NCBI GenBank assembly: GCA_949130485.1
Contig: OX422205.1
Location: 3,268,415-3,332,414 of the forward strand
Direction: 5' to 3'
Source of the DNA: Agelas oroides
Taxonomy: Eukaryota; Porifera; Demospongiae; Agelasida; Agelasidae
DNA length: 64,000 bases
Below are positions 40,620-51,110 of this stretch, one piece after another (the stretch's first letter is position 1; every line of letters begins with the position of its first letter). A program made the translations under genes and the position numbers. A model generated the notes under the pieces. It searched no databases and was not told the DNA's origin. It was given only the letters and a program-made list of their open reading frames with translations.

Positions 40620-42420
40620 TCCTCAGACCGTCACTTGTCAACACATATACATATAGTCATACCCCATTTTCTCTGTAGTGATAAAGTTGACATTGGCCAT
40701 ACTTTGCTTTACTTCTACAAACGTTTGACCAAACAATTTGCCAGACGAGAGTTTTGAAATGCTTGATTGCACAACTTTGACACTTACGGAAGCACTCTTT
40801 TCCCTGAAAATATGGGTTTGTAGCTAGTCTGACATTCTACTTGTAGAAGGGGTGACAGTAGGTTGTGACATTCTTAGTGTTCCAGCTACTGGGGGGGAGG
40901 GTTGCTGAGATGTGCATGAAGGGGTACCTCGGACAAAGAAGGAAGTAATGGTTCACCAACATCAAATTTGATGCATCAGGGAAAAAAGCCTTGGGCCTAA
41001 ATTCTTCTTTCAACCAGATGGTTGCAACATCAACCAGTGTACTTATCAACTAATTTGTATGTAGCAGATATTCAATGTATATCAACTAGAAGTATTGTCT
41101 AAAGATCTACCTACACAATTATGAGAAACCTAGTTGGTCACAGCTAGGCTCAAGGAAGTCATGAACTTCACATTATAATAGAAGCCTAGATTGAAAACAA
41201 TGTTATAAGGGAAGAGTTTCATTATTTCTTCAAGGAAAGGTCTCACCTAATTATGCTGTAAGGGCACTTTCTGTGGTCAATGTCTCTCCCCAGCGGTACT
41301 GACACCCTAGGGTATCTCTGTACTCTCTTACAAAAGTCGGTAAATTTTTCGTAATTATCTGTGAACTACTTCATGCGCCCCCTGCAACATTGTCACAAAT
41401 AGGGTCTGTACATTTCAACAGCCCTATTTCCAAAGGTTATTAGTCACCACTAACCTACAGGTATGTGGGGACCATTGCTCATGCTATTAGTATGATAATT
41501 AACCATTAGGCCTGACCTTGACAGACAACTGCAGGGCAGGTTGCTAAAAATACAAAAATACCGTCTGTGCATGGCTGTACAGCGCCAAGTTTCTCGCAAG
41601 TCAGACTTGCGGAAGTGGGTTTGGCTTGCGAGACTAGCCATGAACGTACAGCAACTATATCTTAAATAGCTCTTCGTTACAAAGCAAGGTGGTAGAGACC
41701 ATCAGTCAGCATACTATTATCAACAAATATGCCACAGAGATGAAACTAGATTACAACACTCCAGCCACTGACTGCACAAACTGCATGGTATGAGAAATTC
41801 AAACCTCAGCCCCGCCCCGCGCTGAACTAGCAGCTGCAGACAAAGGAAAGAAAACCGCTACTTGTCACTGTGTAGCACGTGCACGTGCTCGTCGAGCAGG
41901 CGAAAGTTAAGGGGGTGGGGCTGCTCTTCTCCTCAAAGGCCATAGCTTCAGCCTACTACGTTTTAGTGCTGCTATACTCTCAAGCTGTCTTGCAGCTCTT
42001 TCCGAATTATAAAGCTGAAATCTGAGATAGCTTAATAATCAGTCGACAACGACAACGATAGCAACATTACGGTCAAATCTATAATCAAAACACAGTTATT
42101 TTGTAAATCTGCATGCGAGTTCAACTCTACCATCATTTTTAACGTGACAATTTTTGTCACCTATTAGACTGTCATAACGCATGAAAGTAAGATTCATGGA
42201 TATTTAAGTGCATGAAATTATTTTGAGTGCTCAACTGGAATCTAAATGTACAAATACACATTCTGATATACAGCTTGTTTGCCAGGTGGTGATTTAGCCT
42301 CGTCATTTTGCTGATACATCAACTGCAGGGTATGGAATTCATGACTTGAGATATATAGGTCATTATCAGAACTATCTTGAAGGACATAAGTTTAAACCAT
42401 TCCATTACATCCAAATACAC
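40620..42420. other. No supported gene
   Basis: A 70-codon minus-strand frame at 41049-40837 (VATIWLKEEFRPKAFF...) has protein-like composition and might be an upstream exon of the BED/RING gene. Otherwise nothing. Confidence 0.3.
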
Positions 42421-42575
42421 TGCTGTTTCACATATTATTTCCGAATTACAAACCAGAGGCCCATTGCTTTGAAACAGACTATCTCTACAGCTCCATAGCA
42501 CTTGCTATAATGAGGCCCATTGCTTTGAAACGGACTATCCAGCTCTACATCTCCATAGCACTTAATTGCTATAAT
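42420..42575 (+). repeat. Two-copy direct repeat of ~60 bp
   Basis: GAGGCCCATTGCTTTGAAAC followed by GACTATC..CTCCATAGCACTT..GCTATAATG occurs at about 42453 and 42511, nearly identical. Confidence 0.8.
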
Positions 42576-42784
42576 GCAACCCACAGTACCATAGTCAAAG
42601 TCAGCCTTGTCCTTTTACGGCTATAATATACAGCAGAAAAGTAGTTAGTGTAAGTCCAACCCTAAAGTGATCCAAGGAAGGTGGGTAAGTACGCGTATAC
42701 ATATATCTGTCTATGTATAGACGGATCAAGTTATGATGAATGCTGGCATGTGCACTACAGAATGTCATCAACAGGACAAGCATG

Positions 42785-43170
42785 GCATTATCCTGTTGTG
42801 AATAGGTACATGTAGGATGCACACAACAACAATTATTAAAGGCAGCAAAGTGTCTACATATAGTGAGTGCAGCTGAATAGCTATAGTCCAACAGTGGCAT
42901 TGCCCCAACATACAGCATTGTTTTATTGTCAGATCTTCTTAATTACAACAAGCTTGTGGAGACGATTCGGTACTTCATTGTTTAGCTTTTCACTGGTATA
43001 TACAAGACATCAGCAACATGCACTGTTTATCTTCATTGTAGCAAGATAATTCACTCTGCTGTATGTTCGGACAATGTCAAGGTGTAGATATTCAGCTGCA
43101 CTCACCTCAAGGAGATATTTTGCTGCCTTTTTTGCTATTTGTTGTTGTATAAATATTATGTATAGCTACA
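42785..43170. repeat. Imperfect inverted repeat (~100-bp arms)
   Basis: 42820-42890 (ACAACAACAATTATTAAAGGCAGCAAAGTG..GTGAGTGCAGCTGAAT) pairs with 43083-43155 (GATATTCAGCTGCACTCAC..TTTGCTGCC..TTGTTGTTGT). A probable foldback element. Confidence 0.55.
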
Positions 43171-43589
43171 CCTATGAGAATAACTATACACCTATAGCTA
43201 TGTATGTAGATATTCACAACAGGGTAATGCCAATTTCCTTCACTGTTAAAGTGCTTACTTACATGTTTATATATAATGTATAGCACCTTGATATACCTAG
43301 CTATATGTATATATGGCCTCTGGGCATGGTAAGAAGCATATAGACAGGTACACATCTGGATAGCACAAAAAATTATACATATGTAGGAACTCCAAAGCCC
43401 TGTATGGTGTACTTATACATGAGTTGCTGGTATGTTAAGCATGCATGAAGCTAGCAGATGTGTACAGTACTCCACAACGTGCATGAGAGTCTGGCCCACG
43501 AGACTACATTGTCAATTGAAGGGAAACCTGGAGTTGCATGAGCTCAGTCTCAGTCAGGCTATTATGGTAGGAAGTGAATTAAAATTCCA

Positions 43590-43800
43590 ACGAAGATACG
43601 AGCGCCCACCTTAGCGGTGTACTGACTTCCGGAAGTTTCTTTTAAAATGATCGTGGAGTTGAGCTCGCACGCAGACTTATATGCTTCGTCACTGATAAAC
43701 CTAATACTGCGGTCACCACAGCCGTCCCTATACTCATCCACTGCTACCGTGGCTATTCCTGCCAAGCCTGCTGCCGTCACACCAGAGATCTTGCCCAGTC
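43590..43800 (-). CDS. Exon of an unrecognised minus-strand gene, divergent from the coiled-coil gene
   Basis: The frame reads GKISGVTAAGLAGIATVAVD, then GCGDRSIRFISDEAYKSACE, then KETSGSQYTAK, followed by GTGGGC, a plausible donor at 43617. Upstream lies TGACTATAG, a possible acceptor near 43800. There is no in-frame ATG in the exon, so it would be internal. Composition is clearly protein-like. Rest of the gene not found; no family recognised. Confidence 0.4.
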
Positions 43801-43828
43801 TATAGTCAGTTTACATGCCGTCACTGTT

Positions 43829-43896
43829 GCATGCCTTCATCGCAGTCATCGCGGAGCTCCAGACCGGGTACCAAGACCATGGCAATCTCACGGTTG
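43829..43896 (+). CDS. Possible first coding exon of a Ser/Arg-rich N-terminus
   Basis: ATG then PSSQSSRSSRPGTKT, ending at a perfect GTAAGTG donor (43897). It precedes the coiled-coil gene by 0.5 kb, but the intron phase (2) does not match the phase-1 start of the exon at 44393. A linking exon is missing, or the two are unrelated. Confidence 0.25.
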
Positions 43897-44392
43897 TAAG
43901 TGTATTTGTACTTTTAATACACTGAATTGTGTGGTGGGTTTGTTTGTGAGGTTGCAGGTCTCTTGCTCAGGTCTACTGTACGAGCGCGGCCTCCAGCTTT
44001 CACTGCGACAAGCATATACTCACGCGGCAAACGTTGGCCTTCCGTGTTCAAAGTTAAACTTGTAACCTTGCTAAGCAGACGGGTGATTCATCCTCGCGCG
44101 GCGAGCTTAAACGAGGACAGAGTAGCTTCACTGGTAGTTGTGTGCTGTGTAATTAGACAATTGCAAACCCTATCATGTATAGGTGACAACACTCCCGAAT
44201 GGCATTGTATTAAACTCGTGGAGGTTGCGCAGCAGAAAGACTGACCGGATTCAGACCCGCTTATCTTAGCTCCAGAGATATGGAAGTTGTTCATTACGTG
44301 AACACTTAATTTCGCACAGGATTTTGCATTTTGGAGTGCAATGCTAACAGGAGGGTGTGCATGAACTTGAGTACAATTCTACCAACTTGCAG

Positions 44393-45434
44393 ATATGCAT
44401 CAAGAGGACAACGAGGAGTCATTCCATTCGGCCTGCGCAGAAACCAATCCAACACTCACAAGCCTCATCAAGGATGTTACAAAACTGCAGGCAAACTCAG
44501 TCATGTAAGTCAGATTTCTTCTAAGGAGGTACTCAAATTTGTGGAAATAAAGTAAAGTGTGATGGGTGGTAGTTTCCTTATTGTGGTCTGAGCATGTACT
44601 GGCTGTTCAATCCAGAGGCAGTGTTTGCCTCACACAATAATGTGTATTTTTCCTTAAATGCAGCCATGAATGCAGGAAGCTTGAGCTTGGGATGGAGGTC
44701 AGTATACTTGTTTAGCTAAGCGTGCTGTCATGTTAACACCGTTTTGAGGTATATATCTTGGTCATACCCACATACAGATTCAAACATTGAACGACACCCT
44801 AGAGATGTATGTAGTAAGCTGCATGCAAATTAGCTGGCCTTTCTAAAGTCTAAACTGTACCCCAAGATGCCCTAAGCAGTTCCTCTCCCCTTCCCCCCTC
44901 CCCCCTCGCCCCTCCCAGGACTTCTAGGTACATGTAGCAGTGTATGTAAACTGTTTCCTTTTATATAAGTACATCTCAGGTAATCTATTATACATGAATG
45001 TTTACACCTACAGGTATTGTCAGCAGTTAGAAGAAACAAAAAATATAGTAAGTAATGCATGGGGACTAATCTTGCTACTATATATACAAAACATATCAGA
45101 TTCTGTTTGTTTTCAACAGCTTAGCTCAGTAAAGAGAAGGTGCAATGAAGTGACAGAGCAGCTAGAAGAGACACAACAAAAGGTATATGTCTAACTGACT
45201 GCTGCATGTGGTAATCATATTATAGTATATTATAGTATATTAGAGGCAGAAACTTGAAGAAGAGTACAAAAGGTGAGTATAGCTTCATGTAATCAGCTGC
45301 AGATGTAAAGCGTGTCATACTCCAAGCTCCATCATACTTGTGTTTATAGCAAGTCAATGAAGCAAGCAAGTGTTATGACTATGTATATATATCTTGATAT
45401 CTGCAGCATTCGTGATGTACTGGATGGCAAATGA
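44393..45434 (+). CDS. Small coiled-coil protein gene, seven short phased exons
   Basis: Exons 44393-44504, 44664-44697, 44778-44806, 45014-45047, 45120-45182, 45244-45272 and 45407-45434 (TGA). Every intron is GT..AG and every phase agrees (1, 2, 0, 2, 0, 0, 2 into the next exon), giving about 109 residues without a stop. That would be very unlikely by chance. Four exons are 28-34 nt, so these are micro-exons. The protein has an acidic start (HQEDNEESFHSACAETNP), then a continuous helix with heptads: SLIKDVTKLQANSV, CRKLELGME, QQLEETKN, VKRRCNEVTEQLEETQQK, RQKLEEEYKS, ending VLDGK. It looks like a subunit of a coiled-coil complex (kinetochore, BLOC or HAUS type), but I cannot name it. The first exon is uncertain. 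Confidence 0.7.
44880..44920 (-). other. C-rich tract, potential G-quadruplex on the minus strand
   Basis: Several C runs of 3-6 bases (CCCCTTCCCCCCTCCCCCCTCG) lie inside the third/fourth intron of the coiled-coil gene. Confidence 0.6.
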
Positions 45435-46120
45435 CTTTTTTCTATGACCTCCCAAGCACATGTGAATAGCTACTTGTTCTTGCTATTGTCATATGTCACA
45501 AAAGATGACTTTATTTCCTAACTATTGTCTTCTCATCCCACCTGCAATGGTAAAGCAGCTGATGTACCTCGCTAGTTAAAGTGGGGACAGTCACAGCGTC
45601 AGGATTGGAACTTATATAATGCATGGAAGAACACTTGCTACATTGTTCTTCTGCACACTCTTATGCGTGTTTGTACTTCGTTTTGTTTTTGTTTGCTTAT
45701 TTCTTTTTGTTGTTGCTGTTGTTTTTTTTCTTCTTTATCTGTTTGAGGACCTTCTGGAAGACCGGCCATTACAGGCTGAAGGAGAATTCCTACAGAATTA
45801 AAAGCAAACAAACAAACAAACAAGTCACTTATAATTTACCAATTGGATAATGTCCTGAGAGGATACTGTGTACATGAATGATCAATCAACCACATGTCCC
45901 TTGAAAAAGACATGCCTAGATGTTCTGTGAGTGACAGGGGGTGGGCTCCAACAAAAAATAATCTCCAATTTCTTGCACCTCCAATAGTGAGTTGATACAG
46001 GGCCTAAAATTACGGGTTAGCTGCGTCTGGTAGGTTAGTTGCTGCACCAAGGTGCAGGTTAGTTGCAGATGCTGTAGGGTTAGTTGCCTACTTCACTCAA
46101 ATTGTGCATTATGCAGATGC
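45435..46120. other. No supported gene; T-rich tract
   Basis: A TTTTG/TTGTTG-rich stretch (45675-45745) and (AAAC)n near 45805-45825 resemble a retroposon-type tail. No gene. A short direct repeat of GGTTAGTTGC type lies at 46030-46088. Confidence 0.35.
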
Positions 46121-46339
46121 AGATTGTTTTAATGACAGACAGTTGATGGATTTCCCTCCAGAGCAAGAAGCTCCATGAACTACAGGTACCAATTCCTCCT
46201 GAAGTCCCAAAACTTTCATAATTGGCAGGGATCCTCACAAAAAGCCTTGGGAATATACTTTGTCCTCTGAAGCATATGCTGTGTGCAACAGGTGATAACA
46301 CATCTTACCAACCAGTCTTCAAGCAACCCAGCACCAACT

Positions 46340-46745
46340 CCTACCTGGTCAACTGTGATTTGTAGCCTCTACTGTAGAAGCTGCTGAAAAGATTGTGAAT
46401 AACATATCAACACAGAAAATCATCATGCCAGACAGACTTCAGGATCTACTCAATACTTTACCACCTGCAGATTGTCACAGGCTCTCCCATGCATGCACTT
46501 TCTACTCCAACTCCAACGGGAATCATACATCTATTCATACTATCACAGAAAGGCATTTTAAAGGATGCAGCACACGCAAACGATATTCTTGCCCTTGCAG
46601 AGCAGCTGGGTTATGGAAACGACAAGGTGACAGCTGCAAACAAGAAAACAACAGTTGTCTTCTGCAAATGAAGATTTGAAGACCTCACTGACACTGCTAA
46701 AGAAGGATGAAGATAACCTAGCTCCAATACCAAACTTTATTTAAG
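46340..46745 (+). pseudogene. Decayed coding region with coiled-coil end
   Basis: In-frame pieces in shifting frames: VEAAEKIVNNI..QKIIMPDRLQDLLNTLPPADC (46365-46490), then ILKDAAHANDILALAEQLGY (46553-46612), then QQLSSANEDLKTSLTLLKKD with a stop (46645-46740). Each looks like helical protein, and together they would form a C-terminal coiled coil. At least two frame changes without splice sites imply decay. Confidence 0.35.
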
Positions 46746-47082
46746 TAAAATTGCAGTGAACACACTTAATTTTCACTTGTCAACTGCAGATGTTGGATGA
46801 CTCCATGTAGTTATTCTGATACACAATATGTTGGATTGATTCAAACAAAATTATTCTGCATCTCCGGAAAACTGATTTTCAAAAGCACAATATTGTGATT
46901 GCTAGCAAATCCTACTATTGTTGTTAGTGTTTAGCAAGCATGACTTGATACTTGTTTATATTTGATCATCACGCATTCCAATGAACACTTTAAGTGGATG
47001 CAGCTATAAAGAAACTGAAAAACAAACAAAAAACACGCAATTTATATTGCAAGCAAATTACTTTGTAGGGCTGAGCATTTTC

Positions 47083-48836
47083 ATCCCAATGTCAAACTTC
47101 CAGGGACACCCATGGTTCATGGAAATGACATCAATATAAAACTTGCTGAGGGAAAACTACTTCATGAAAGTGAAATATTCTATCAGTCAAGCTAGCTTCA
47201 GCTGTAGAAATCTGACAAAATTACATGACGGTAGACTTACTACAATAACACATAAACTTCAGCTGTTATTGAACTAGCACTTTGTCTACTAGACAGCTAG
47301 TACATACAGCTAGTTGTTATGTAGTTGCATTATAACAAGTTTAGACAAATATAGCTGCAAGGTAACATCACACCAGGCCTTCAGAGTAATGTAGCCAGCA
47401 TGCAAGCTGTTAAAGAGAAGACGATAATTCTAGACCAGAATTGGTGAATTCTGCTGCTTGACTAGCTAGTCACGATGCATCTGCCTGTAGCTACATAGGT
47501 AGCAATGTATCTTATCAAGTGTGCTGACACCTACTTGTCTATTAACTATGTACTAACACTGATTTGACTAGACAACAACCTTAGTTTTAGGGTTGCACAC
47601 CTTGTTCATAGAGCAGTGTGCAATCAAATTTCCAAGCATGTTTGTTATTTGATGATTCAGGAATCATGGCCAGCACTTGCCAAAGTCACACCAAAAAGTG
47701 GCACTTGACCATTACATTGGCCATTGATAGTGCACTTTCTGACATGACATTGGCCAGAAACCAGCTACTGCATCCTTAGAATAATTGTTCTGCTCACACG
47801 CTGGCTGTGAGGTCCCCGACAAGGTCCCGCTTTGGTCCAACGTCAATGCTGTTCCAGTTCCAGTGGTAAGAGTTCCGAAAGTTACACCATCCCTCGTGGT
47901 GCTTTGAGGTCAGGACAACATCTGTGGTAGAGGGAGGACACTCATTGTCTTGGTGCACTCATGTTTCCTTGGTGATCTACCTACTTGAGATTTGTATAAT
48001 TAAAGGAAGACAGTTCAAATATTGGATAGTAGATGTTGCCTCAAACTCAGGCTTTCGGACCTGAAGTTCGAGATGAAATCTGGAAAGAAAAGATTTATAG
48101 CTATACTACATGCCCTCGCCCTGTTATACTGTTGTTAATCAGCCCTTAACTCTTCTCTCCCTCACCTATACTCTAGGGAGAGCATCACGTTTTTGGTCCA
48201 ATACCATTATACAGCTTTCTTGAAGAGATCAGCCCATTCATCTGGGTCAAACATCTCAGCTCTAAACATGGGAGCAAACTCAGGGTACCTGTGGACAAGA
48301 GGAGAGACAGTCATTATCACAACTCCTTTAGTAAACATGTTACATATTGGTAAAATAACATGGGTAGAAATAGTGAGAGGCAAGACTTTGGCAGGCTACA
48401 TTGAACAAGGCAAATGTTTTTCTGTCTCAAGGACGCTTGTTAATTGTCTGTCACTAACCCTCGCCACACACCAAACGGTTCTAACCCCTGTTGTTCACCC
48501 AGATTCAAATTTGGGTTGCTAAGCAACAAACCTTGTACACATGTTTTGTGTATACTGGCATTAAGGCTACACATTGGAGAAAGAGGAGGGTGGGGAGGAT
48601 GAAAGGGAGCCAGTAGAGGCTCTTCCTTAAGGCTACATATTGGAGAAAGAGGAGGGCGTGGAGATTAAAGCCAGTAAGCTAGGATTATAAGGGTAAAGAG
48701 AACACAGAGCAAACAGAATGGTGGTCACTGGTGGTCACATAATCTGAGTGTTGTGCAATCAGCTGTTCTATATGTAGTACATATCTACACAACTGGCTGT
48801 TATATGTAAATTTAGTGCAAATTACATGATACATAA
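47083..48836 (-). repeat. Dispersed repeat, copy 2 (inverted relative to copy 1)
   Basis: Inverted match to 32178-33796 over the whole length, about 95% by eye in many stretches (for example CAGGGACACCCATG, GACATCAATATAAAACTTGC). It carries an extra ~340-bp piece (about 48215-48560) that is absent from copy 1, and fewer minisatellite units. Confidence 0.8.
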
Positions 48837-49610
48837 GTGGATGTTCCATATTTAGTACATATAGCAACATTTTCTTATTCACTCTCATTGGGTGTGGAGT
48901 CACAGGTTGAAAAAAAAAATCGTTCCACACTTCAATTGATATTTGATGCATTTGCTCAGCACATGTCAGCCCCACCCTTAACGTTGATACATTGCCCTCA
49001 AATATATGAACAATGTCTGATTTTACCCAATGACTGCCACATAAGGAAAATGAAGTAGAAAGGGAGGCTGAGAGCACTTAATGTTCCTCCCACTCTCATA
49101 CACTGATAATCATACCTTGCAAAAGCCGAAACAAATGAACTTTTCACTGCAGAATTCACTTGTTGGAATGGAAGCAATCCTGGACAATAACTACCAGCAG
49201 GCTAAAATAGCTTTAGCATAGCCACTAGCCTTGTTCCCCAGCTCCCCGCCCAGTTACTTGTAGTATGTACATAGCTAACAGAAAACCTGGGAGTGAGGCT
49301 GCATACAACCATAGCCTTGTTTTCAACCCCCTATCCAGCTTTTTTGTGGCCTGCAGTATGTGGACAAGGGAAAGTTTGGAAACTAGGCTACAAAATCAGC
49401 TACCTTTCTCCCAGGCCTCAGTGCGTGTGGGGGGATGGGGGTGGGGGTGGGGGTGGGGTCTAGTCCAGCCGGCACCTCCGCTGATGAAGTAGCTCAGTTG
49501 TACAGCTAGCCTTTCAACTTGGCCTACCTCTGCCCTAACCCTATTTATTAGCCAGTCAAAAACAAATTAAGTCTTTTGTCTGTCTTTTGTTCTGCCTCTT
49601 GATCACTTGG
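48837..49610. other. No supported gene
   Basis: AT-rich unique DNA. It contains a G-rich tract (listed separately). Confidence 0.35.
49429..49458 (+). other. Canonical G-quadruplex motif
   Basis: Five consecutive runs of 4-6 G separated by 1-2 bases (GGGGGGATGGGGGTGGGGGT..). It meets the G3+N1-7 rule several times over. Confidence 0.85.
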
Positions 49611-49612
49611 TA

Positions 49613-50119
49613 GGGTTGGGCGGATCATGCTCCATTTTTTACCAATTATGCTATTCCAATATGCTCAAAATTGTACCAATTATGCCTAAAATTATGCCCA
49701 AAATTTGCCTATTATGCTCAAACTATGCCCATTATTTCTGGAAGGAGCAAACTTGCATGTTCGAATAATTATTTTGCAAAGCAAATCGAAACAGGATGGC
49801 AGTTCATAGACCATTGTAGTCTCGCGTGGTCACACCCCGTTCCGCAAGAGTGGGTGTGGCCACGCTAACATCATGGAAAGTTCGATGTAGATCACCAGAC
49901 TCTGCGATTGCTGATCATTGCTCCGTTACTTTGCCGCTTACCAACAGGGCATGGGACGAGATACAACACGGTCTGGGACTGGTACACGATCTGAGGACGA
50001 GACTACCAGTCTACCAAAGCCACATTATGCTCAAAATGTACCTATTATTCCCGCATAATGCTCAATGCTTTCTGGTACCTATTATTCCCAAAATTATGCC
50101 AGCATAATCCGCCCAACCC
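49613..50119. mobile_element. 507-bp MITE with TA duplication, upstream of F-box copy A
   Basis: The ends are GGGTTGGGCGGATCATGCT and AGCATAATCCGCCCAACCC, each next to TA (49611-49612 and 50120-50121), as in Tc1/mariner-type MITEs. Subterminal regions are rich in ATTATGCYCAAAA repeats. It sits at the point where homology to the F-box copies' upstream region begins (CTAGGCTGGAG, 50123), so it truncates that upstream region in copy A. Confidence 0.8.
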
Positions 50120-50121
50120 TA

Positions 50122-51110
50122 CTAGGCTGGAGACTGGAGTTTCGAAAATTTCCCCGGCGCGTGGCGTATGACCTGCCAGACAGGAATGGATGAAAGGATT
50201 TCTACAAAAATGCCTCCCTCTCTCATGAATTCATCAAAAGTTTTCATTCAATACATACCTCATATCACTTTGTTATTGTTCACTCACAGTTTGTCTTCAA
50301 GATGCCTTACTCTACCAAGGGATCACTGGAGCTGCTCACCTACCCTCAAGAGCACAAGGATATATCCCAACTGAGCTGTATTCAGCAGGAGTACCTCTGA
50401 TTGCGGAGAGAGTATTTTCCCTCTTGAACACCACTGACCTGTGTAGCTGTCTGCAAGTCTGTACAACATGGAACTGTCAGGTCTCCTCTGCTCCCAAACT
50501 CATGGACAAAGTCTCTGCCTACCGCAAGAAGTGCAATGAGAATGCTGATCATGTGTCAAAGAAGCAGATGGAGCTCACTGTGTTTCCCACTCAGAGGCAG
50601 CCACTTGCTACCTTCTCCCCTAACACCTTGACACAAATCCAGACCAAAAAGACGTGTTCAGCTGCTGTTCCATTCAAGTGCATCAAGCCTGTCTGGCATG
50701 AGAGTGGGTGTAGTGGGAGAGTGAGTCCCAGCAAGAGACCAAGACAGTCTGATGACATCTGCTGCACCAAGAAGAGCAAGAAGAGGTTGCGCAGGCTGTG
50801 AACTTTGATATCAAGAAGCAAGCTACAAAATGTGGTTGAAGTGCAATTGACATTAGTGCAGTAGATCTGTACCACGAGGGTGCAGCTGAAGACTGCAGTT
50901 GAGATGATGACAGAGAGCGCATAGACAGATCTCACAGAGAGCTAGAACTCTCCTACCTTTTGTATATATAACTATACCTTATTGGCTTGTAATCTTGCTG
51001 CTTACAGATTTGTACATAACTATATTTTCTGGATCACCATGGAAGTGGCCCTAAATATTTATCTGAAGTATAATAGACCATGCATGATATACATATCAAC
51101 ATGTATAGTA
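50122..51110 (+). repeat. F-box cluster unit, copy A
   Basis: Homologous to 56680-57700 and 63010-64000, with the same upstream segment (TTTCGAAAATTTCCCCGGCG), gene and 3' flank (GATCTGTACCACGAG..GTGCAGC). It stands alone, 2.6 kb before the tandemly duplicated part. Confidence 0.85.
50303..50801 (+). pseudogene. F-box / LRRL-tail gene copy A, frameshifted
   Basis: Same gene as the intact copies, but a two-base insertion (GGATATATCCC in place of GGATATCCC, about 50361) breaks the frame after 20 codons. A second lesion removes six bases near 50543 (in-frame loss in the KENAENHH segment). From 50424 the frame is open to the same C-terminus (KKSKKRLRRL). A truncated protein from an internal Met is possible. 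Confidence 0.85.

Noticed and set aside
45619..45850. Hydrophobic Leu/Phe/Val frames of 60-75 codons
   Set aside because: Translation of a T/G-rich low-complexity tract.
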